A stretch of 64,000 nucleotides of DNA from Rallus limicola (taxonomy: Eukaryota > Chordata > Aves > Gruiformes > Rallidae), in assembly GCA_022605955.1 (NCBI GenBank), contig JAKCOZ010000081.1:1302001-1366000 (forward strand), written 5' to 3'. The notes beneath the pieces were generated by a model. That model searched no databases. It had not been told where the DNA came from and was given only the letters and a program-made list of their open reading frames with translations. Positions 22,551-34,409 of the stretch are shown piece by piece. The position numbers were made by a program, and so were the translations under genes. How positions within the stretch are numbered: position 1 is the first letter of the stretch; each line of letters begins with the position of its first letter.

Positions 22551-22909
22551 CTGAATCTGCACAAGGTTCAGGACTCTTTGTGAAGGGATTTCAGCCCTCT
22601 CCCTAAGGATGGGAAGCCTTGGTCTGCTAATCTCAGAGGCTAAAATAATTTTACACTTTCTTCTGAGAAATCCTCACAGCATAAACCCAGACAGAAACAT
22701 ATTTCCCCTGTGGTTCCCATGATGCCTGACTGCCAGCACACAGACATGCAATTTGTGCCTCGCTAGGCAAAACCCAGTGAAGTCTTTAACTTAACAACAG
22801 CAGCGTTTCTTCCAATGCTGCCACCTCCACTGACCCCAGCACATCACCACAGGTTGCCCCAGTGCCAGCCAACACTCTGCTTCCCAACAATTGCTACCTC
22901 AACATTGGT
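22551..22909. other. Non-coding stretch, nothing recognised
   Basis: Unremarkable sequence between a CR1 end and the AT-rich, possibly LTR-derived stretch. No repeat or coding frame is supported. Confidence 0.4.
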
Positions 22910-23650
22910 TCTGTTATAAATCACCTCATTAAATACTAGGTTATTTTGATCTTAGTTTGGAAGACGAGTTTGGTTTTAAGGGGAATGTAGCAGCTATGAG
23001 GATATAAAGTATGTTAAGGCTTTTAGGAATGGGTAACTGGGACGGTGTGTTCCTTCATCACCATGGAAGTCGTTGTGGACCCTGAATTAAAACAATGGGT
23101 ACTGGTTATGGACCTTGAGTCAAAATAATAGGTAGCAGAGGAGACTGGCTGTGGTTATGGGAGATCAGCCAAAGATGGAATGAGAATGCACAAAGAAGGA
23201 TTCAATCATTGAGGAGGACTATCAAGGACTACCAGAGGAACCCTGCTCAACAGAACATCTGAATAGGATAATGACTTCCAAGAAGTAACACAAATATGTT
23301 AATCATTATCCTCCCCTATTTGTATTTAAAACAATCAGCATAGTTACCCAATGATTTGTACAGAATACAAATATAGATAAAGGGAAGTGATCAAAAGCCA
23401 ATCACTGCAAAAGGAAAAAAAAGAAGTGAGCATTCTCTGCAAATTTAACCAATAGATTTGCTAAATAACTGTATAAATATGTTGTGCTTGGTACCTGTGG
23501 GTGAAAACGTCTTTGGAGGAGCTAGATTCCATGTTCCCAACCCATGGAAAGAAGAAGTCCCTGCTAATCAGCTTTGTATCGATAAGTTCTTCATGATTGT
23601 AACTGCTGACAGTTCTGCTGGCTCCTCCTGCAATGACCTAACACCCAGCA
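22910..23650 (+). mobile_element. Possible old LTR-derived sequence
   Basis: An AT-rich 0.7-kb stretch whose composition and motifs resemble a retroviral LTR. CCAATAGATTTGC is followed by TGTATAAATATG (TATA-like, about 23,469-23,480), then a less AT-rich downstream part. A possible TG start (TGTAGCAGCTATG, about 22,987) and CA end (CCTAACA, about 23,642) can be drawn, but no flanking duplication matches. It could equally be unrelated AT-rich DNA. A 135-codon frame starting at 23,458 has no recognised family. Confidence 0.25.
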
Positions 23651-23859
23651 ATCCCCCGCTGCACCCGCATCTTGCTGCTGCTTCATTAGAATTGGGAGAA
23701 ACTACAAACTCCTCACAAAAGCTGCCATTGTGCAAGGAGACATCAGTGGACAGACAAGGTTTGGCACAGGGCACAGAGCCTGGGAACTGGGAGACAGCCT
23801 GGAGACAGGTCCATTCAAGAGTAAAGCCTGGAAGAAAGCTTGCCTACAACAAAGGGAAA

Positions 23860-24192
23860 ACATGACACTTAGCCCAGGCGCAGTTGCATCTGCGGCCTTC
23901 CATTCCAAACATGGTAAAAGTCCAGCAATATCTCCCAAACCAAAGCAGCCAGGACTGAAAGTATACCTGCCCAGAAACCTCCCCAGGGAGCCTACAAGCA
24001 GACCCTCTGATCCTGGGGCTCAGGGATTTGTTCTTCACAGAAACTCTCCTAATGCTACTTCCCTAGGGATTTTTCTAGGAGGGAGCCGCCTTCCATTCCA
24101 AAGAGGATAAAGTCAGAGCAATAGCTCCCAAAGTAAAGCAGCAAGGACTGAAAGACATACCTTGCCTAAAAAATTCCTAAAGAGCCTACAAT
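23860..24192 (+). repeat. Outlying, decayed copies of the 193-bp satellite
   Basis: About 1.7 monomers of the satellite that fills the right part of the window, lying 2.8 kb outside the main array. Recognisable landmarks in order are GCGGCCTTCCATTCCAAACA, GTCCAGCAATATCTCCCAAA, AAGCAGCCAGGACTGAAAG, GAGCCTACAAGCAGA, CCTGGGGCTCAGGGATTTG, GGGATTTTTCTAGGAGGGAG, GCCTTCCATTCCAAAG and AGCAATAGCTCCCAAAG. Orientation matches the main array. Divergence is much higher than between array monomers. The CTCCTAATGC variant is echoed by TCCTAATGC in the first, most divergent array monomer (near 27,035). These look like old edge monomers no longer reached by homogenisation. Confidence 0.88.
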
Positions 24193-25150
24193 ATTGGAAA
24201 ATTTCTCAAATTTTAAGAGTAAAATTCAAAATTGTGGGTGAAATTTCAAATATTTTGGGAAATACACAATTTTAGGGGAAAGTTCCAATTTCTAGAAGAA
24301 AAATACTGACACTTTAGGGAAAATGTTGACAAAAATTGTTCAAATTATTAAAAATTTGGGGAAAAAATTTTAAAAATATCCAGATATTCTGAGATTGTTC
24401 AAAATTGTCCTCAAATTTCAACTTTCAGGAGAAATTTTTTCATTTCCTTGTCAGGAAAAGGTTTTGATGCTTTGAAAGTTTCAAGAAAAAATCACAATTT
24501 GGAGCAAAAATTTTTCAAAATTAATGCAAAATGGAGAAATTTTTGGCCAAAACACTGAATCGGGTTGGACCCGATGATCTCTTGAGGTCCCTTCCAACCC
24601 CTAAGATTCTGTGATTCTGTGAATTTCGGGATAAAATCGCTCAAGTTTGGGTTTTTTTTTAGCATTAATTTTTTTAAGGTCCAAATTTCAAACTTAGTTT
24701 GAAAAAATTGCAAAATTTGATGAAAAATCTGAAAAATTTGGAGGAAAATTGAAAATTTAATGAAGAATTTACACATTTTGGCCCAGAAATTTCAAATTCT
24801 GGCGTAAAATCCCCCAAATATTGGGGGGGGGGGGGCAGTAAAAATGGTAAAACAAAATATTTTAAAAACCTTCACATTAAAAAATTTTAAAATTTAATAT
24901 TTTGAAAATCAAAAATTTAACATTTAATTTTTGAAAAAAAAATTTAATATTGTAAATAAAAATTTAAAAAGGTATAACTTCAAAATCAAATTTTTAAAAT
25001 TTCATTTTAGAAATAGAATTTTTAAACAGCATTTTTCAAAATAGAAATTTAATATTTTCATATTAAAATATAAAAATTTAATTTCTTTAAAATAAAAATT
25101 TTAGAATTTCATTTTTTAGAATTATAAATTAAAAAATTTCATTTGTTTTC
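24193..25150. repeat. A/T-rich low-complexity block
   Basis: Nearly 1 kb of degenerate A/T-rich sequence made of short blocks such as AAATTT, GGGAAAATTT and TTCAAATTT. The left half alternates GGG and AAAATTT pieces, suggesting an old short-period tandem repeat; the right half is almost pure A/T. It contains a small CR1 end (24,557-24,622) and a 13-G run (24,823-24,835). No coding potential. Confidence 0.8.
24557..24622 (+). mobile_element. CR1 LINE 3' terminal fragment, plus orientation
   Basis: 66 bp of CR1 terminus: GGGTTGGACCCGATGATCTC, CCCTTCCAACCCCTAAG, then ATTCTGTGATTCTGTGA ending at 24,622. It is inserted in the A/T-rich block and is the closest CR1 to the satellite array. I saw no CR1 inside the array itself. 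Confidence 0.92.
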
Positions 25151-25154
25151 TAAC

Positions 25155-25258
25155 CACCCCCCCCCTCCCCTCCCACATCAATCCTTCCCCCCCCTCCCCC
25201 AACACACCCCACCCTCCCTCCCCCCCCTCCTCCCCCAGCAGTTCCTCTTCCTCCACCA
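25155..25258 (+). repeat. Polypyrimidine (C/T-rich) tract
   Basis: About 100 bases almost entirely C and T with long C runs, at the sharp junction between the A/T-rich block and GC-rich DNA. It is a strand-asymmetric tract that could form triplex or i-motif structures. Confidence 0.8.
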
Positions 25259-25432
25259 TGTGTGGGGGCAGAGGTGGCGGGTACAGCCCTGAGTGGCGTC
25301 TCTGGCGCCCAGTGGCAGCGCGGGGGAGGGGAGTGGGACAGGAGGAGCTGGAGGAGCTGGGGCTCTGCTGGGCGGGCGCTGGGCTCAGAGCTGGAGGGTC
25401 CCTTCCCCTCCAGTCCCTCGGCTCTGCTGGGA
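25259..25432. other. Short GC-rich unique spacer
   Basis: GC-rich, purine-rich sequence between the polypyrimidine tract and the minisatellite. Frames on both strands are open only because of composition; no gene is called. Confidence 0.4.
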
Positions 25433-26310
25433 CAAGACTGGGAGGGACTGGGAGGCACTGGGAGGGGGTGGGAGGGGACTAGGAGGCACTGGGAGGGACT
25501 GGGAGGGACAGGGAGGAGACTGCAAGGCACTTGGAGTGACTAAGAGGGGACTGGGATGGACTGGAAGGAAACTGGGAGGGAGTGAGAGGGGACTGGGAAG
25601 CACTGGTATGCACTGGGAGGGACTCAGTGGGACTGGAGGATGACTGGGAAAGACTGGGAGGCACTGGGAGGCACTGGTAGGCACTGGGATGCATTGGGAG
25701 GGACTGGGAGGGAACTGGGAAACACCCGGAGGCATTGGGAGGGGATGGGATGAGACTGAGAAAGGCTGGGAGGAGACTGGGAGGCACTGGGAGGGACTGG
25801 GAGGGGACTGGGAAAGACTGGGAAGCACTGGGAGGGACTGGGAGGATACTGGGAGGCACTGGGAGAGACTGGGAGGAGACTGGGTTGGACTGGGAGGCAC
25901 TGGGAGGAACTGGGATGCACTGGAAGATGCTGGGAGGGGACTGGAAGGGACTGGGAGGGTACTGAGAGGTACTGGGAGGCACTGGGAGGGACTGGGAGGC
26001 ACTGGGATGCACTGGGAGGGGACTGGAAGGGACTGGGAAGGGAATGGGAAAGACTGGGATGCAGTAGGAGGGACTGGGAGGGGACTGGGAGGGGACTGGG
26101 AGTGGCTGTGAGGGGCTGTGAGGAGACTGGGAGGCACTGGGAGGGACTGGGAGGGGACTGTGAGGCACTGTGAGGCACTGGGTGGCACTGGGAGGCACTG
26201 AAAGCAGACTGGGAGGGACTGGGAGGGGACTGAGAGGCACTGGGAGGGGACTGGGAGGCACTGGGATGCACTGGGAGGGACTGAGAGGGACTGGGAAGGG
26301 ACTGGGAGGT
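25433..26310 (+). repeat. G-rich minisatellite, 10-11 bp unit
   Basis: About 85 tandem copies of ACTGGGAGGG with frequent 11-bp units (one extra G) and variants ending GGC, ATGC or AAG. The plus strand is purine-rich and full of GGG runs; for example, 25,491-25,507 reads GGGAGGGACTGGGAGGG, a textbook G-quadruplex motif. All three minus-strand frames stay open for 215-320 codons because the unit has no stop in any phase. Those Pro/Ser/Gln-rich frames are a consequence of the repeat and not genes. Confidence 0.95.
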
Positions 26311-26329
26311 TGAGTGTGCCCCTCCCCCG

Positions 26330-26940
26330 TCCCTGCTCTGACATCAAGGACAGTTCTAACCAGGGGAGCAGCTATGAGGGGGTGGGGAGGGGCACCTATA
26401 GGAGGAGACTAAGGGCTGGGGGCGGGACCGGAGGCTGCTTGGCGAGGGGGGAGGAGCTTTGTGGAGAGGAGGAGGGGAAGCTCTGGGGGGGGTGTGTGGG
26501 GGTGTGGTGGGGGGTGGAGCCGGTGGGGGGTGGGAGAGAGGCATACATTCAGGGGGTACCAATGTGGTGGGGAAGGGGATGTAAGGGGGTGGGGAATTGG
26601 CTCTGGGGTGGCAGAGGGGCACTGGTGGTGGGGGAGAGGCATATCATGGGGGGGATGAGGGTGGCCTAAGGGGGAGAGGCACCCATTTGGGGGGTCTAAG
26701 CGGTGAGGAAGGAACAGTAGAGGGGTCAGAGAGGGTGGATGATCAGTGAGGCTTGGGGGAGCGGCAGCTCTAGGGGAGGGGAGTTGGTTGAGGGGGGAAG
26801 GGCACCAATTGAGAGGGTGAATATGAGGTGGGGGAGGGGCAATGGGACAAAGGGAGAGAAAGCCCTGAGGGTTCTGGGGGGATGAGAGTTGAGGGAGAGG
26901 AAAATATGGGTCGGGATAGGGCAATGGGAAAGCTCGATGG
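26330..26940 (+). repeat. G-rich degenerate repeat block
   Basis: G-rich sequence with a loosely recurring phrase of the type GGGGGAGAGGCAC followed by a short A/T-containing gap (near 26,388, 26,534, 26,602, 26,633, 26,671, 26,800 and 26,835). Spacing is irregular, about 30-130 bp, so this is an old or imperfect repeat. It directly abuts the start of the satellite array. Confidence 0.6.
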
Positions 26941-27784
26941 AGGATGGTCTATAGGGGAAGCCTGAACCCCGTCAATGGCACCTACAAGAAGCCCCTAGAC
27001 CCTGGGGCTCGGGGCTTTGTTCTTTGGAGGAAAAATCCTAATGCGATTTATGAAGTGATTTTTTCTAGCCAGAGCGGCCTTCCCTTCCAAACATGCCGAA
27101 CGTCCAGCAATAGCTCCCAAACCGAAGCAGCCAGCACCAAAAGACATACATGGCCTGAAACCGACCCATGGCACATACATGCAGCCCCACTGACCCTGGG
27201 GCTCAGGGTTTATTCTGCTGAGAAAACATCTTCATGTCCCTCAGACTGGGATTAATCTACCTGGAGCGGCCTTCCCTTCCAAACATGCCGAACGTCCAGC
27301 AATAGCTCCCAAACCGAAGCAGCCAGCACCAAAAGACATACATGGCTTGAAAACGCCCCATGGAACTTATAAGCAGCCCCTGTGACCCTGGGGCTCAGGA
27401 CTTTATTCTGCGGAGAAAACCTCTTCATGTCCCTCAGCCTGGGATTTTTCTAGCCGGAGCGGCCTTCCCTTCCAAACATGCTGAACGTCCAGCAATAGCT
27501 CCCAAACCGAAGCAGCCAGCACCAAAAGACATACATGGCCTGAAACCACCCCATGGCACCTAGAAGCAGCCCCACTGACCCTGGGGCTCAGGGCTTTATT
27601 CTGCAGAGAAAACGTCTTCATGTCCCTCAGCCTGGGATTTTTCCTGTCGGAGCGGCCTTCCCTTCCAAACATGCAGAACGACCAGCAATAGCTCCCAAAC
27701 CGAAGCAGCCAGCACCAAAAGACATACATGGACTGAAACCGCACCATGGCACCTACAAGTAGCCCATGTGACCCTGGGGATCAG

Positions 27785-28705
27785 GGCTTTATTCTGCGGA
27801 GAAAAACTATTCACTTCCCTCAGCCTGGGATTTTTCTACCCAGAGCAGCCTTCCCTTCCAAACATGCCGAACGTCCAGCAATAGCTCCCAAACCGAAGCA
27901 GCCAGCACCAAAAGACATACATGGCCTGAAAACACCCCATGGAAAATACAAGCAGCCCCAATGACCCTGGGGCTCAGGACTTTATTCTGCGGAGAAAATC
28001 TCTTCATGTCCTTCAGCCTGGGATAAATCTACCTGGAGCGCCCTTCCCTTCCAAACATGCCGAACGTCCAGCAATAGCTCCCAAACCGAAGCAGCCAGCA
28101 CCAAAAGACATACATGGCCTGAAACCGCCCCATGGCACCTACAAGCAGCGCCTGTGACCTTGGGGCTCAGGGCTTTATTCTGCGGAGAAAACCTCTTCAT
28201 GTCCTTCCACTTGGGATTTTTCCCGACGGAGCGGCCTTCCCTTCCAAACATGCCGAACGTCCAGCAATAGCTCCCAAACCGAAGCAGCCAGCACAAAGGC
28301 ATACATGGCCTGAAACCGCCCCATGGCACCTACAAGCAGCCCCTGAGACGCTGGGGCTCAGAGCTTTATTCTGCGGAGAAAACCTCTTCATGTCCCTCAG
28401 CCTGGGATTTTTGCCCGCCGGAGCGGCCTTCCCTTCCAAACATGCCGAACATCCAGCAATATGTCCCAAATGGAAGCAGCCAGCATCAAAAGACATACAT
28501 GGCCTGAAACCGACCCATGGCACCTACAAGCAGCCCCTGTGACCCTGGGGCTCAGGGCTTTATTCTGCGGAGAAAACCTCTTCATGTCCTTTCACATGGG
28601 ATTTTTCCCGCCGGAGCGGCCTTCCCTTCCAAACATGTCGAACGTCCAGCAATAGCTCCCAAACCGAAGCAGCCAGCACCAAAAGACATACATGGCCTGA
28701 AAACG
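27785..28705 (+). repeat. HOR block, first copy (pair with 29,906-30,840)
   Basis: About 4.8 monomers whose private variants recur in order 2,121 bp (11 monomers) to the right: CTATTCACTTCCCTC, TCTACCCAGAGCAGCC, CATGGAAAATACAAGC, GGGATAAATCTACCTGG, CCTTCCACTTGGG, CAGCACAAAGGCATAC, TTTGCCCGCCGG, ATGTCCCAAATGGAAGC and CTTTCACATGGG. The neighbouring monomers on each side do not match, which sets the limits. Confidence 0.9.
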
Positions 28706-29905
28706 CCTCATGGAAATTACAAGCAGCCCCACTGACCCTGGGGCTCAGGGTTTATTCTGCTGAGAAAACCTCTTCATGTCCCTCAGCCTGGGATTTTTCT
28801 AGCCGGAGCGGCCTTCCCTTCCAAACATGCCGAACGTCCAGCAATAGCTCCCAAACCGAAGCAGCCAGCACCAAAAGACATACATGGCCTGAAACCGCCC
28901 CATGGCACCTAGAAGCAGCCCCACTGACCCTGGGGATCAGGGCTTTATTCTGCGGAGAAAAACTCTTCATCTCCCTCAGCCTGGGATTTTTCCCGCAGGA
29001 GCGGCCGTCCCTTCCAAACATGCCAAACGTCCAGCAATAGATCCAAAACCAAAGAAGCCAGCACCAAAAGACATACATGGCCTGAAACTGCCCCATGGCA
29101 CCTGCTAGCAGCCACTGTGACCCTGGGGCTCAGGGATTTATTCTGCGGAGAAAAACTCTTCATCTCCCTCAGCCTGGGATTATACTGGATGGAAAGGCCT
29201 TCCCTTCCAAACATGCCGAATGTCCAGCAATATCTCCCAAACCGAAGCAGCCAGCACCAAAAGATATACATGGTCTGAAAACGCCCCATGGCACTTACAA
29301 GGAGCCCCTGTGACCTTGATGCTCAGGGCTTTATTCTGCGGAGAAAAGCTCTTCATGTCCCTCAACCTGGGATTTTTCTGGACGGAGCGGCCTTCCCTTC
29401 CAAACATGCTGAACGTCCAGCAATAGCTACCAAACCAAAGAAGCCAGCACCAAAAGACATACATGGCCTGAAATCGCCCAATGGTACCTACAAGCAACCC
29501 CTGTGACCCTGGGGCTTGGGGCTTTATTATGCGAAGAAAACCTCTTCATGTCCCTCAGCCTGGGATTTTTCCCGACGGAGCGGCCCTCATTTCCAAATAT
29601 GCTGAACTTCCAGCAATATCTCCCAAACCGAAGCAGCCAGCACCAAAAGACATACATGGCCTGAAACCGCCACATGGCACCTACAAGCAGCGCCTGTCAC
29701 CCTGGGGCTCAGGGCTTTCTTCTGCGGAGAAAACCACTTCATGTCCCTCAGCCTGGGATTTTTCTGGAAGGAGCGGCCTTCCCTTCCAAACATGCTGAAC
29801 GTCCAGCAATAGCTACCAAACCAAAGAAGCCATCACCAAAAGACATACATGGCCTGAAACCGCCCCATGGCACCTACAAGCAGCCCCACTGACCCTGGGG
29901 CTCAG

Positions 29906-30840
29906 GGCTTTATTCTGCGGAGAAAAACTATTCACTTCCCTCAGCCTGGGATTTTTCTACCCAGAGCAGCCTTCCCTTCCAAACATGCCGAACGTCCAGC
30001 AATAGCTCCCAAACCGAAGCAGCCAGCACCAAAAGACATACATGGCCTGAAAACACCCCATGGAAAATACAAGCAGCCCCAATGACCCTGGGGCTCAGGA
30101 CTTTATTCTGCGGAGAAAACCTCTTCATGTCCTTCAGCCTGGGATAAATCTACCTGGAGCGGCCTTCCCTTCCAAACATGCCGAACGTCCAGCAATAGCT
30201 CCCAAACCGAAGCAGCCAGCACCAAAAGACATACATGGCCTGAAACCGCCCCATGGCACCTACAAGCAGCGCCTGTGACCTTGGGGCTCAGGGCTTTATT
30301 CTGCGGAGAAAACCTCTTCATGTCCTTCCACTTGGGATTTTTCCCGGCAGTGCGGCCTTCCCTTCCAAACATGCCGAACGTCCAGCAATAGCCTCCCAAA
30401 CCGAAGCAGCCAGCACAAAGGCATACATGGCCTGAAACCGCCCCATGGCACCTAGAAGCAGCCCCTGAGACCCTGGGGCTCAGAGCTTTATTCTGCGGAG
30501 AAAACCTCTTCATGTCCCTCAGCCTGGGATTTTTGCCCGCCGGAGCGGCCTTCCCGCCGGAGCGGCCTTCCCTTCCAAACATGCCGAACATCCAGCAATA
30601 TGTCCCAAATGGAAGCAGCCAGCACCAAAAGACATACATGGCCTGAAACCGACCCATGGCACCTACAAGCACCCCCTGTGACCCTGGGGCTCAGGGCTTT
30701 ATTCTGCGGAGAAAACCTCTTCATGTCCTTTCACATGGGATTTTTCCCGCCGGAGCGGCCTTCCCTTCCAAACATGCCGAACGTCCAGCAATAGCTCCCA
30801 AACCGAAGCAACCAGCACCAAACGACATACATGGCCTGAA
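29906..30840 (+). repeat. HOR block, second copy (pair with 27,785-28,705)
   Basis: Second copy of the block 11 monomers to the left. It differs by an internal 17-bp tandem duplication (30,538-30,571, unit CGCCGGAGCGGCCTTCC) and a single extra C near 30,387, which together make it 18 bp longer. Otherwise only scattered substitutions were noticed. Confidence 0.9.
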
Positions 30841-33800
30841 ACCGCCCCATGGCACCTACAAGCAGCCCCTGTGACCCTGGGGCTCAGGGCTATATTCGGA
30901 GGAGAAAACCTCTTCATGTCCCTCAGCCTGGGATTTTTCTAGCTGCACTGTCCTTCCCTTCCAAACATTCGGAACGTCCAGTAATAGCTCCCAAAACGAA
31001 GCAGCCAGCACCAAAAGACATACATGGCCTGAAACCGCCCAATGGCACCTACAAGCAGCCCCTGTGACCCTGGGGCTCAGGGCTTTATTCTGCGGAGAAA
31101 ACCTCTTCATGTCCCTCAGCCTTGGATTTTTCTAGCAGGAGCGGCCTTCCCTTCCAAACATGCCGAACATCCTGGAATAGCTCCCAAACCGAAGCAGTCA
31201 GCACCAAAAGACATACATGGCCTGAAACCGCCCCATGGCACATACAAGCAGGCCCTGTGACCCTGGGGCTCAGGGCTTTATTCTGCGGAGAAAATCTCTT
31301 CATGTCCCTCAGCCTGGGATTTATCTAGCTGGAGCAATCTTCCCTTCAAAACATGCCTAACGTCCAGCAATAGCTCCCAAACCGAAGCTGCCAGCACAAA
31401 AAGACATACATGTCCTGAAACCGCCCCATGGCACCTACAAGCAGCCCCTGTGACCCTGGGGCTCAGGGCTTTCTTCTGCGGAGAAAACCTCTTCATGTCC
31501 TTTCACATGGGATTTTTCCGGCCGGAGCGGCCTTCCCTTCCAAACATGCCTAACGTCCACCAATAGCTCCCAAAACAAAGCAGCTAGCACTAGAATACAT
31601 AAAAGGCCTGAAACCACTTCATGGCACCTACAAGCAGCCCCTGTGACCCTGGGGCTCAGTGATTTATAGTGTGGAGAAAACCTCTTCATGTCCTTTCACC
31701 TGGGATTTTTCCCGTCAAAGAGGCCTTCTTTTCCAAACATGCCGAACGTCCAGCAATAGCTCCCAAACAGAAGACGCCAGCACCAAAACACATACATGGC
31801 GTGAAACCGCCCCATGGGACCTACAAGCAGCCCCAGTGACTCTGGAGCTCATGGAGAAAACCTCTTTATGTCCCTCAGCTTGGGAGATTTTCCGGTCGGA
31901 GCGGACTTCCCTTCCAAACATGCCGAACGTCCAGCAATAGCTCCCAAACCGAAGCAGCCAGCACTAAAGACATACATGGCGAGAAACGGCCCCATGGCAC
32001 CTACAAGCAGCCCCTGTGACCCTGGGGCTCAGGGCTTTCTTCTGCGGAGAAAACCTCTTCATGTCCCTCAGCCTGGGATTTTTCCCACCGGAGCGGACCT
32101 CATCTGCAAACATGCCGAACATCCAGCAATATCTCCCAAACCGAAGCAGACAGCACCAGAAGACTTACATGGACTGAAATCGTCCAATGGCACCTACAAG
32201 CAGCCCCTGTGACCCTGGGGTCAGGGCTTTATTCTGCGGAGAAAACCTCTTCATGTCCCTCAGCCTGGGATTTTTATAGCCGTAGCGGCCTTCCCTTCCA
32301 AACATGCCGAATGTCCAGCAATATCTCCTAAACCGAAGCAGCCAGCACCAAAAGACATACATGGCCTGAAACCGCCCCATGACACCTACAAGCAGCCTCT
32401 GTGACCTTGGGGCTCAGGGCTTTATTCTGCGGAGAAAACCTCTTCATGTCCCTCAGCCTGGGATTTTTCTTGCCGGATCGGCCTATTCTTCCATACATGC
32501 AGAACGTCCAGCAATAGCTCCCAAACCGAAGCAGCCAGCACGAGAAGAGATACATGGCCTGAAACCGCCCCATCGCACCTACAAGCAGCCCTTGTGACCT
32601 TGGGGCTGAGTGATTTATTGTGTGGAGAAAACCTCTTCATGTCCTTTCACCTGGGATTTTTCCCGTCAAAGCGGCCTTCCCTTCCATACATGCAGAACGT
32701 CCAGCAATAGCTCCCAAACCGAAGACGCCAGCACCAAAACACATACATGGCCTGAAACCGCCCCATGGGACCTACAAGCAGTCCCAGTGACCCTGGATCT
32801 CAGGGCTTTAATCTGCAAAGGAAACGTTTCCATGCCTTTCAGCCTGGGATTTTTCTAGCCCGAGTGGCCTTCCGTTCCAAACATGCTGAACGTCCAGCAA
32901 TAGCTCCCAAACCGAAGCAAGCAGCACCAAAAGACATACATGGCCTGAAACCGACCCATGGCACATACATGCAGCCCCTGTGACCTTGGGTCTCAGGGCT
33001 TTATTCTGCGGAGAAAACCTCTTCATGTCCCTCAGACTGGGATTTTTCTAGCTGGAGTGGCCTTCTGTTCCAAAGATGACGAACGTCCAGCAATAGCTCC
33101 AAACCGAAGCAGCCAGCACCAAAATACTTACATGGCCTTATACCGCCCCATGGCACCTACAAGCTGCCCATTTGACCTTGGGGCTCAGGGCTTTCTTCTG
33201 CGGAGAAAACCTCTTCATGTCCCTCGGCCTATTATTTTTGTCGCCGGAGCAGCCTTCCCTTCCAAACATGCCGAACGTCCAGCAATAGCTCCCAAACCGA
33301 AGCAGCCAGCACCAAAGGACATAAATGGCCGTTAACCGCCCCATGGCACATACAAGCAGCCCCTGTGACCCTGGGGCTCAGGGCTTTATTCTGCGGAGAA
33401 AACATCTTCATGTCCCTCAGCCTGGGATTTTTCTAGCCAGAGAGGCCTTCCCTTCTAAACATACCGAACGTCCAGCAATATCTCCGAAAGCGAAGCAGAC
33501 AGCACCAAAAGATATACATGGCCTGAAATCGCCCCATGGCACCTACAAGCAGCCCCTTTGACCTTGGGACTCAGGGCTTTCTTCTGCGGAGAAAACCTGT
33601 TCATGTCCTACGGCCTATTATTTTTGTCGCCGGAGCGGCCTTCCCTTCCAAACATGCCGAACATCCAGCAATAGCTCCCAAACGGAAGCAGCCAGCACCA
33701 AAAGACATAAATGGCCTTTAACCGACCCATGGCACATACATGCAGCCCCTGTGACCCTGGGGCTCAGGGCTTTATTCTGCGGAGAAAACCTCTTCATGTC

Positions 33801-34409
33801 CCTCAGCCTGGGATTTTTCCCGCCGGAGCGGCCTTCCCTTCCAAACATGCCGAACGTCCAGCAATAGCTCCCAAACTGAAGCAGCCAGCACCAAAAGATA
33901 TACATGGCCTGAAACCGCCCCATGGCCCCTAGAAGCTGCCCCTTTGACCCTGGGGCTCAGGGCTTTATTCTGCGGAGAAAACATCTTCATGTCCCTTAGC
34001 CTGGGATTTTTCTAGCCAGAGCGGCCTTCCCTTCCAAACATGCTGAAAGTCCAGCAATAGCTCCCAAACCGAAGCAGCCAGCACCAAAAGACATACATGG
34101 CCTGACACCGCCCCATGGCACCTGTGACCCTGGGGCTCAGGGCTTTATTCTGCGGAGAAAACCACTTCATGTCCCTCAGCCTGGGCTTTTTCTAGCCGGA
34201 GCGGCCTTCCCTTCCAAACATGCTGAACGTCCAGCAATAGCTCCCAAACCGAAGCAGCCAGCACCAAAAGACATACATGGCCTGAAACCGACCCATGGCA
34301 CCTACAAGCAGCCCCTGTGACCCTGGGGATCAGGGCTTTCTTCTGTGGAGAAAACATCTTCATGTCCCTCAGCCTGGGATTTTTCTAGCCAGAGAGGCCT
34401 TCCCTTCCA

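Noticed and set aside
23458..23865. A 135-codon plus-strand frame as a possible gene
   Set aside because: No recognised domain, and it continues into decayed repeat sequence; there is no supporting splice or promoter evidence beyond a TATA-like motif that may belong to an LTR.
24193..25150. Replication origin or nuclear matrix attachment region in the A/T-rich block
   Set aside because: Base composition would permit it, but no specific element can be shown from sequence alone.
25385..26347. A 320-codon minus-strand frame, and overlapping 260- and 215-codon frames, rich in Pro/Ser/Gln
   Set aside because: All three phases are open because the minisatellite unit contains no stop in any frame. 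There is no domain, and a real gene would not stay open in three phases at once.
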